DNA from: Methanoregulaceae archaeon
GTDB taxonomy: Archaea > Halobacteriota > Methanomicrobia > Methanomicrobiales > Methanospirillaceae
NCBI GenBank assembly: GCA_028679405.1
Contig: JAJRBP010000226.1
Span: 1 to 6,964 of the forward strand
Length of the DNA stretch: 6,964 nt
Direction: 5' to 3'
Numbering within the stretch: the first letter of the stretch is position 1; every line of letters starts with the position of its first letter. Shown piece by piece: positions 1 through 5,362 of the stretch. The position numbers and the translations under genes are program-made. A model generated the notes under the pieces. That model saw only the letters and a program-made list of their open reading frames with translations, did not search any database and was not told the DNA's origin.

Positions 1-58
1 ACAGCCGATCGGGCAGGGTTTCGGGCCAGGGGATGAGCACCCGCCAGTCCGGCGAATG
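1..58. other. Left edge: degenerate repeat-like sequence, no certain gene
   Basis: This short stretch has no gene I recognise. It carries pieces related to the 57-bp repeat that follows: a ggcagggttt block at 12-21 and a gggccagg block at 23-30, with matching ggcgaatgac at 51-60, but spacing and sequence have drifted. On the plus strand the frame starting at position 2 is open from the window edge into the repeats and stops at 149-151, so it could be the tail of a gene lying to the left. Repeats or coding sequence probably continue beyond the edge. Confidence 0.35.
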
Positions 59-200
59 ACAGAAATCTCCCTAAGGGCCAGGGATATCATGCTGCACCGG
101 CAGGGTTTGCGGATAACAGAAGTATCCCTAAGGGCCAAGGATATCATGTAGCACCGGCAGGGTTTGCGGATAACAGAAATCTCCCTAAGGGCCCGGGGAT
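59..200. repeat. 57-bp tandem repeat, two full copies plus a partial one
   Basis: Copy 1 is 59-115 and copy 2 is 116-172. By eye they differ at 5 of 57 positions. Copy 3 begins at 173, is identical to copy 1 for 21 bases (173-193), and similarity fades by about 200. Copies are directly adjacent with no unique spacers, so this is not a CRISPR array. Each unit holds ccctaagggcc, GATATC and a weak stem (ccggca...tgcgg with one bulge). The third copy overlaps the 3' end of the minus-strand sensor gene and supplies its TAG stop (185-187). Because 57 is a multiple of three, the same TAG recurs in that frame at 128-130 and 71-73. Function unknown; slippage or a small mobile intergenic repeat are both possible. 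Confidence 0.9.
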
Positions 201-2257
201 TCCCCGGAAAAACGAAACGCCTCTTCCGGGACGAGGATCTCGAACCGCCCTCCCTCCCCGGGCCCTCCGGTCTCCCTGATTGTCATATCAGTAAGTGAGA
301 GGATCTCCCGTGCAAGGAAGAGACCGAGTCCCTGGTCGCTCTTCGCCGGTCTTTCAAAGATTTTTTCCTTCTCTTCAGGGGACACGGGCATCCCGTCGTC
401 CTCTATGACGATCACGAGATTTTTGTCCTCGCGCCGGTATGTCCCCCGGATCCAGGTTGCAGGTGCCCTGTCCCTGAGGGCGTGGGTAAAGATAGCAAGG
501 AATGCATTTTCCAGCAGGGCGTCTGCATACAGTTCAATTCCCTGGAATGCAAAATCCGTCCTGGTACTCAGGGTATCGACGTGGGACAGAGCGTAGAGGA
601 CTACCTGGTTCAGGCTCTGCCACACCGGAGGCACGGCTCCCATATCCCGGTACTGTTTTGCATACATGAGCTGGAACTGGATTTTTCCTGCCATCTCCGT
701 TGCTCTCCCGATATAAGACCGGAGTTGCGGGTCTTCAGTCCCTGAGTCGATGATGTTCAGGTATCCCTGCAGCCCAAACATCTTGCTACGGACATCATCG
801 AGGATAACGGAATCAAGGACAGTGATCTTCCTGGTTGCCATCGCCAGTGCTGTCTCGATCTTCTTATGCTCAGTCGTATCCACGGTCAGTACTGCGACCT
901 GCACGACATCGCCGCCCTTGTCGGTGACCGGGTACCCGGAAACAAAGTAATGCCTCCCGTTTCTTTTCTCTTCGAACAGGATGCTCCTTTTCGTTTTTAA
1001 CACCTCGGTAAGATTTCTCCCGGAAAATAACCACCCGTCGGGATAGATCTCCCCGAGTTTTAAACCAGAGAGACTCTCTGGCGACATGTTCATTTCTTTC
1101 GAGACTGCCTTGTTTGCGAGGAGGACGGTACCATCGGATGAGAGGAGCATTGCCGGATCGTGAAGGGCATCGATGAATGCCCGAAGTCGGTCTTCGCTGA
1201 TCAACAGGGCCTCCTGCTTGGAGAGGATAACGCTCTCGAGCTGTGCCAGTTCATCGTTCCCGGAGAGGACTGCAGGCGGGGTCCGAGGGTTGCCGGAACC
1301 GGCACCGGGACCAAGATTTGCGACCTGGTCAGTAAGCTTCTGGACCCGCCTGAGCACGAGCCGGTCGAGGATGAAGATCAGGGACAGGATAGTGATGAAG
1401 GCAAAGACCGTGTAACCGGCCAGCATCATGAGGACGACTCCCATACCCTCGGTGTGGAGATCCCGGGGAATCTCGACGCCGAGAAGCACGTTTCTTCCAT
1501 TCAAATCGGTGAGACGCATGTAACCGGTGAGGTTCGACCCTCCCGGATTGATCTTCACTACCTCCCGGCCAATATCCGGCAAATCGAGGAGAGCGCGCTG
1601 TTCGCCATCCGATACCCCGTCACCAATCCAGTAGGAGGTGACCGGGTTTCCGATAATGCGCGAGATCTCGTCCAACTGCCCGTAGTTGAGGTACCTGCCC
1701 ATAATGAGAGTCCCGGCAGCCTCACCCTCCGCATTGTTGTTCAGGATGGGTGCGAACGCAAGTATTGCGGGCCCTTCAGGGAGAAGGACCAGACCCGAAC
1801 CGCTTTCAGGTCCGGTATAATTCGTGACTGCCGGATTCGACCGGACGGCCTGGAATACCTCTTCGGGTACCGGACCGGGTTCCCCCCCGTCCGGTGGGAA
1901 TCTCACGGAATGGAGAACCGACCCGGACCTGTCCAGCAGGACCACAAGGTGGACGTTCAGGGGGGCCATCGAATCGGGGCGGATATTGTCGGCTATGAAG
2001 TCAGGGTTTCCGCCGGTCGCATAGAGGTAAGGATCGTCCCACCATGCCCAGTCCCTGACCGTTCCCTCGAGCAGGTTTTCTTCGTTCACGAAGGCGTAAC
2101 GGACCTGGGAGATCCTCTGTTCGGCCTGGTGAGATTCCAGTTCGTTCAGGCCCCCTATCGCAATGGTAAAAGCTAACGCTACGAAGAAAACGAAAAAAAT
2201 GATGAATGTAACCCCGAGAATGAGGTTCGTCTTATTCCGGAGATTAATAAAATTCAC
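185..2257 (-). CDS. CHASE4-HAMP-PAS membrane sensor, degenerate histidine kinase
   Basis: A 690-residue membrane sensor. Membrane segments lie at about 12-35 and 272-297 and enclose an extracellular CHASE4-type domain (about 36-270) with the WDDPY motif at 73-77. After the second segment come a HAMP-like linker (298-350), a PAS domain (about 355-470), a DHp-like helix region (471-540) and an HATPase_c-like domain (575-678). Related methanogen kinases read R-H-D-I at the phosphoacceptor site; here it is L486-D487-D488-V489, so the His is an Asp. The N box reads AIFTHALR (588-595), with both usual Asn replaced (Ala588, His592), and the G1 box is DDGMP (620-624), its second Gly now Pro. The IFER and GLGLFL (643-648) boxes remain. 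I infer a receptor that has lost autophosphorylation and may act by signal relay through partners. The start is GTG; an in-frame TGA lies 8 codons upstream and no well-spaced ribosome site is seen. The final residues are encoded inside a repeat. Confidence 0.9.
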   Translation of the reverse strand: MNFINLRNKTNLILGVTFIIFFVFFVALAFTIAIGGLNELESHQAEQRISQVRYAFVNEENLLEGTVRDWAWWDDPYLYATGGNPDFIADNIRPDSMAPLNVHLVVLLDRSGSVLHSVRFPPDGGEPGPVPEEVFQAVRSNPAVTNYTGPESGSGLVLLPEGPAILAFAPILNNNAEGEAAGTLIMGRYLNYGQLDEISRIIGNPVTSYWIGDGVSDGEQRALLDLPDIGREVVKINPGGSNLTGYMRLTDLNGRNVLLGVEIPRDLHTEGMGVVLMMLAGYTVFAFITILSLIFILDRLVLRRVQKLTDQVANLGPGAGSGNPRTPPAVLSGNDELAQLESVILSKQEALLISEDRLRAFIDALHDPAMLLSSDGTVLLANKAVSKEMNMSPESLSGLKLGEIYPDGWLFSGRNLTEVLKTKRSILFEEKRNGRHYFVSGYPVTDKGGDVVQVAVLTVDTTEHKKIETALAMATRKITVLDSVILDDVRSKMFGLQGYLNIIDSGTEDPQLRSYIGRATEMAGKIQFQLMYAKQYRDMGAVPPVWQSLNQVVLYALSHVDTLSTRTDFAFQGIELYADALLENAFLAIFTHALRDRAPATWIRGTYRREDKNLVIVIEDDGMPVSPEEKEKIFERPAKSDQGLGLFLAREILSLTDMTIRETGGPGEGGRFEILVPEEAFRFSGESPGP

Positions 2258-2408
2258 CCTTCTTGATTTCTGTTCATAATTTCATGACTTACTTCTATAC
2301 CAACTGGTCGATCGGGGCATACCATTTTCATTAAAATAATGTGATCTCATTCCTTTTATCAATTCACGATCTCATGGGTCCCCCGCCAGTTTACCTGATC
2401 CGGATTAC

Positions 2409-2420
2409 CATGCCGGCATG
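2409..2420. promoter_or_regulatory. Perfect 12-bp palindrome, candidate operator
   Basis: CATGCCGGCATG reads the same on both strands. It lies within the divergent spacer, about 123 bp before the marker gene ATG and about 150 bp before the sensor GTG. A dimeric winged-helix or HTH regulator could bind such a site, but no protein is tied to it by the sequence. Confidence 0.3.
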
Positions 2421-2502
2421 TGAACCTGTCATCTAACAGGAACACCATGTCCCGGGGGATTCCCAGCCTGAAATCCCTGTGGACCGGTTCAATGCAACAT
2501 TC

Positions 2503-2510
2503 CTTAAATC
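2503..2510 (+). promoter_or_regulatory. Candidate TATA box of the marker 8 gene
   Basis: CTTAAATC stands about 33-40 bases before the ATG at 2543. With the usual archaeal spacing of about 25 bases, transcription would begin near 2530 and give a leader of roughly a dozen bases. That agrees with the absence of a clear Shine-Dalgarno directly before the ATG. The match to the TATA consensus is only fair, and the TTTTATCA at 2354 is an alternative. Confidence 0.35.
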
Positions 2511-2542
2511 CCCGGAGAGATACATACCGGACAGATACTCTC

Positions 2543-3403
2543 ATGCCGGAAGAAAAGGACGAGCATATCATTGAAGCGATCGGCAGGTGCCGCGTTGTTA
2601 TCAGGAAAGGAATTGTCGTAGAAGTCGGGGAGAGGAAGATCGATACATGTCCCCTTGCGAAACGTTTCGCCCACCCTGTCCCTGAGATCACGAAAGAGGC
2701 GGTGAAGGCAAACATCGAGCACCGGATAAAAGCTTTCGGCATGTGCACCCCCGGAAGGGAGGTACTGGATACAAGGGAATTCGTCGGGTTCGGCGCGTCC
2801 GAGATCCTCAGTTCCGCTCTCCGGAGCGGGACGATCGACGCGGTCGTCCTTGCCTGCGACGGTGCCGGGACGGTAATCGTGACCAGCCCTGCTCTCATGC
2901 AGGGTATCGGCGGGAGAATGTCAGGACTCGTAAAGACGGTCCCTTATCCGGAGGTAATCGACAGGATCGAGGAGAGCGGGGGGATCGTGATCGACAAGGT
3001 ACACGCGCGACTTGACCAGGAAGCCGGTGTCCGGCTGGCATATGAGCGCGGGTTCGGGAAGGTGGCGGTGACGGTTGCGCTGCCTGCAGAGGCAGAAAAG
3101 ATAAGGATTCAGTATCCTGATACCCTGGTCTTCGGGGTCCATGTCACCGGCCTTACGGCGCACGAAGCCGGGGTGCTCGCCAGCGCGTCCGACCTGGTGA
3201 CCTCGTGTGCCTCAAAGACTCTGCGGGACGTTGCCGGCCGGAATGCTCTGGTGCAGGCGGGGACTGCAATCCCGATATTCGCTATGACGCAAAAAGGAAA
3301 AGACATCATCCTTGAAAAAATCAGCCGGAGCAGGGAACAGGTGCTGATCAAGACCATGAGGCTGCCTGCACTCGGGGACCAGCAGCCCGACCCGCTCGTC
3401 TGA
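2543..3403 (+). CDS. mmp8: Methanogenesis marker protein 8 (DUF2099)
   Basis: A 286-residue protein recognised as methanogenesis marker protein 8 (DUF2099). The family is found essentially only in methanogens; its biochemical role is, to my knowledge, not established. Family landmarks seen are IEAIGRCRVV near the start, FGMCTP (65-70), FVGFGASEIL (80-89), ACDGAGTVIVT (104-114), QGIGGRMSGLVKT (120-132), and the C-terminal TSCASK (220-225). Five Cys (16, 36, 68, 105, 222) mostly sit in these conserved blocks, which would suit metal or cofactor binding, though this is inference. The frame is open back to 2420, but the ATG at 2543 is chosen because homology begins just after it and a promoter-like box lies within the upstream part. 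The gene is divergent from the sensor, single, and closed by an oligo-T stop, so it is likely its own transcript. No membrane segment or signal peptide is visible, so it should be cytoplasmic. Confidence 0.93.
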   Translation: MPEEKDEHIIEAIGRCRVVIRKGIVVEVGERKIDTCPLAKRFAHPVPEITKEAVKANIEHRIKAFGMCTPGREVLDTREFVGFGASEILSSALRSGTIDAVVLACDGAGTVIVTSPALMQGIGGRMSGLVKTVPYPEVIDRIEESGGIVIDKVHARLDQEAGVRLAYERGFGKVAVTVALPAEAEKIRIQYPDTLVFGVHVTGLTAHEAGVLASASDLVTSCASKTLRDVAGRNALVQAGTAIPIFAMTQKGKDIILEKISRSREQVLIKTMRLPALGDQQPDPLV

Positions 3404-3690
3404 ACACCATCCCACATCCGGTTTTTTTGCATGTCGCCTCCGGGACCGTGTGCCGGAAGATGACATCGCTCTTTCCTGGTCTGATGGACAGGTCCGGGAA
3501 CAGGAATTATCCTTCGGAAAAGCGTCGCAACCGGAGATGCCGTTTCTGCACTTCTCTTCCGGGAGATTTTTCACCCGGTGGGATCGCTTGTATTGATCAT
3601 ACCTGTGGTCGATCGAGGAGCCGGTGCCTTCGCGATCCTCGTGACCGGCCGGTCGTTTGAACGGAGGCGGGGTGCCGGGCATCGGCCCCA
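3404..3690. other. Intergenic stretch without a recognised gene
   Basis: Apart from the oligo-T run, no gene is recognised here. Features seen: a stem CCGGG/CCCGG (3559-3563, 3574-3578), a 6-bp stem CGAGGA/TCCTCG (3614-3619, 3636-3641), and a perfect 12-bp palindrome GACCGGCCGGTC (3643-3654). The frame of the downstream propeller gene stays open upstream to about 3485, and part of it reads like plausible protein (hydrophobic stretch encoded near 3578-3650). It has no start with a ribosome site and is interrupted by the propeller promoter, so it is either chance or the remnant of an older gene. A second frame (3429-3597) is also open but has no recognisable similarity. Confidence 0.4.
3422..3428 (+). 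terminator. Oligo-T terminator after marker 8 gene
   Basis: Seven T in a row begin 19 bases after the TGA stop (3401-3403). Archaeal RNA polymerase commonly stops at such T runs without needing a hairpin, and none is obvious just before it. Confidence 0.6.
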
Positions 3691-3742
3691 TACATTTATG
3701 AACTCCCTGCGGGATCACTCATTCAGGTTCAGGAGTATTGAC
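3691..3742 (+). promoter_or_regulatory. Promoter and ribosome site of the propeller gene
   Basis: A TATA-like TACATTTATG (3691-3700) is followed about 25 bases later by a likely transcription start near 3721. An AGGAG Shine-Dalgarno (3731-3735) stands 7 bases before the ATG at 3743. This combination decides the start of the gene in favour of 3743 over the upstream GTG at 3578. The box lies in an 11-mer, tttatgaactc (3695-3705), that recurs at 5221-5231. Confidence 0.6.
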
Positions 3743-5146
3743 ATGGTCCATGGAACCGGCACCCGGATTCCGGTCGTTGTCCTGCTTATCCTCCTGACGG
3801 TAGTGATGTCAGGCATCGCGGCAGGATCGCCGGAAGAAGGAGCATCGATCCAGGCTTCTTCGCAGGCATTGGAGTCTGAAAACATCCAGGGGACTGGTCT
3901 GGAAAATACGAGTGTTTCTGATGGGGTATCTTTCGTACGCCTGTGGAACCGGTTGTATGGAGGGGACCGCGATGACGTGCTTTCCACTGTCCGGAAGACA
4001 CCGGATGGCGGCTTTGCTGCGATCGGATATACCGGTTCAGGCTATGGACAGGTTACCGGGAACCACGGACTGCACGATATCTGGGTGGTGAGGATGCGCA
4101 GCGATGGCACGATGATGTGGGGGAGGTGTTACGGCGGGAGTTCTTACGATTATGGGTCGGACATCGCCCTGGCACGGGACGGCGGCTTCGTGATCGCCGG
4201 GTATACCATGTCCGACGATGGCCAGGCAGCGGTGAATCATGGGGGTTTTGATATCTGGGTTGCCAGGATCGGCCCGGGTGGAACTATTGTATGGAAGAGG
4301 ACGATAGGCGGACCTGGAGACGACGTCCCCTCCGCGGTCATCGAGGATTCAGACGGCAATTTCGTTATCTATGGCGAGACGAAATCGAATATTTTTGGGA
4401 ATCACGGGAACAGCGACCTTTTCGTGATCAAGCTCTCGAAGAGCGGGTCGATCCTGTGGAAGAAATGTTTCGGGGGGACGTCCTGGGAATACAGCCCGTG
4501 CGGAAAGATCCTGCAGCGCCAGAACGGGAACTATGTGTTCATTGGGACGACCTCATCGACGGGGGGTCAGGTCGACGGGTTCCATGGGGCAACGGACATC
4601 TGGATGGGAGAAGTGAGCCGTACGGGGAACCTGGTCTGGCAGCACTGTTTCGGGGGGACAGGGTATGACGGGGGCCGTGGCCTCGCCCTCGATAAGACCC
4701 TGGATAAGGGGATCGTATTCGGTGGATATTCCTCCTCGGACGACGGCGATGTAAAAGCGAATCCTGGGAACTCCCTCTGGGTCGTGAAACTCGATGTTTC
4801 CAGGAATATCACCTGGCAACGCTGCATCCCCGGAGTTGATATCTACGATATCGCACAGGTATCGGGAGGCCAGTATATCCTCGCGGGGGCAGGGTGCCCT
4901 GCTCCAGGCGGTGGGTGCATGAAGGGCGGGACAGACGGACTGATGATCAATCTTGGAAAATTCGGGGTAGTCAAAGCGAAACGGTGTCTCGGGGGGTCCG
5001 GCACCGATCTCGTGCAGTCCGTCGTTCCGCTGAATAACGGGGAGTTCGTCGTCGCAGGAACCACGGATTCAACAGATGGATATGGGACGGGGAATCACGG
5101 CTGGCGGGACGCCTGGATCATGAAATGGCGGATTCAACCGGCCTGA
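3743..5146 (+). CDS. Exported seven-repeat beta-propeller protein
   Basis: A 467-residue protein starting with a classical signal peptide: Arg8, a hydrophobic core at about 10-22, and likely cleavage after Ala-Ala (26-27). There is no lipobox Cys and no C-terminal anchor, so it is probably released or held at the cell surface. The rest is seven repeats of about 54-60 residues beginning near 68, 126, 184, 239, 299, 358 and 411. Each has the pattern W-x-x-x-x-GG, then a DGG-F-x-x-x-G strand, an S/T-rich loop often ending NHG, and D-I/L-W-V-x-x with a final G-x-x-x-W. Seven such repeats suggest one seven-bladed propeller, resembling secreted PQQ/WD-like repeat proteins. Five repeats (2, 4, 5, 6, 7) carry Cys at the same place (129, 242, 302, 361, 415). 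No catalytic residues are recognised; binding or surface roles are likely. The fold is inferred, the ligand unknown. Confidence 0.85.
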   Translation: MVHGTGTRIPVVVLLILLTVVMSGIAAGSPEEGASIQASSQALESENIQGTGLENTSVSDGVSFVRLWNRLYGGDRDDVLSTVRKTPDGGFAAIGYTGSGYGQVTGNHGLHDIWVVRMRSDGTMMWGRCYGGSSYDYGSDIALARDGGFVIAGYTMSDDGQAAVNHGGFDIWVARIGPGGTIVWKRTIGGPGDDVPSAVIEDSDGNFVIYGETKSNIFGNHGNSDLFVIKLSKSGSILWKKCFGGTSWEYSPCGKILQRQNGNYVFIGTTSSTGGQVDGFHGATDIWMGEVSRTGNLVWQHCFGGTGYDGGRGLALDKTLDKGIVFGGYSSSDDGDVKANPGNSLWVVKLDVSRNITWQRCIPGVDIYDIAQVSGGQYILAGAGCPAPGGGCMKGGTDGLMINLGKFGVVKAKRCLGGSGTDLVQSVVPLNNGEFVVAGTTDSTDGYGTGNHGWRDAWIMKWRIQPA

Positions 5147-5147
5147 G

Positions 5148-5186
5148 TTTTTCCTTCTTCTGACCGGTGCCGCCGGGAACTTTTTT
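5148..5186 (+). terminator. T-rich terminator region after the propeller gene
   Basis: Directly after the TGA comes a pyrimidine run with five T (5148-5152). A second run of six T (5181-5186) sits in the loop and 3' arm of an imperfect stem, CCGG(g)AA/TTCCGG (5173-5190). Either T run could end transcription in an archaeon. Confidence 0.5.
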
Positions 5187-5210
5187 CCGGAAACCGGACT
5201 TGCAGAACGG

Positions 5211-5258
5211 GGGGACGATCTTTATGAACTCTTTTATTCAGTTGCGGGAACCGTCCCC
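5211..5258 (+). promoter_or_regulatory. Orphan promoter-like box between inverted repeats
   Basis: The 11-mer tttatgaactc (5221-5231) is identical to the one holding the propeller gene's TATA box, and the attcag and tgcggga blocks near that promoter also recur here (5236-5241, 5243-5249). The box is enclosed by 7-bp inverted arms, GGGGACG (5211-5217) and CGTCCCC (5252-5258). No gene follows on the plus strand: the ATG at 5269 meets a stop after four codons, and the next frame only mirrors the opposite gene. It may drive a short RNA antisense to the end of the regulator gene, or be a leftover copy. Confidence 0.3.
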
Positions 5259-5362
5259 GGACAAAATCGATGCGAGCAGATTAAACCCCGGTTAATTTAC
5301 GAATGATCCCGCCGGAAAGACACATCCGGGTTACGGTCCACCGCTTCTCCGGACTGTTCCCC

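Larger units (their letters stand above)
2258..2542. promoter_or_regulatory. Divergent control region between sensor and marker gene
   Basis: This 285-bp spacer separates two divergent genes and contains no convincing ORF of its own. Its left part (about 2258-2365) is AT-rich, unlike the surroundings, as expected for archaeal promoters. Possible boxes for the minus-strand gene are the AAATTATG (2275-2282, minus strand) and the GGTATAG around 2295-2302; the first would give a nearly leaderless GTG transcript. A plus-strand TTTTATCA at 2354-2361 could start a long leader for the right-hand gene. Also visible are an 8-bp direct repeat GATCTCAT (2343-2350, 2368-2375), a palindrome at 2409-2420, and a 5-bp stem CCTGT/ACAGG (2425-2429, 2436-2440). 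Individual assignments are tentative. Confidence 0.5.

Noticed and set aside
59..200. CRISPR array
   Set aside because: Units of 57 bp are directly adjacent with no variable spacers, and only two full copies are present.
1160..2176. Long plus-strand ORF (338 codons) opposite the sensor gene
   Set aside because: It mirrors the sensor gene in a GC-rich sequence, has no recognisable domain, and the minus-strand frame has clear CHASE4, HAMP and membrane features.
2420..2542. Upstream GTG start for marker protein 8 adding 41 residues
   Set aside because: The added residues are not part of the family, there is no ribosome site, and a TATA-like box lies within them.
3427..3660. Small Cys- and Arg-rich plus-strand ORF resembling a zinc-binding protein
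   Set aside because: The Cys pairs (CRFC, CIDHTC) are not a recognised motif, the composition is that of an out-of-frame reading, and the start overlaps the oligo-T terminator.
3212..3718. Minus-strand ORF of 168 codons overlapping the marker gene end
   Set aside because: It overlaps the conserved C-terminus of marker protein 8, is rich in Arg, Ser and Pro as chance frames are here, and shows no recognisable motif.
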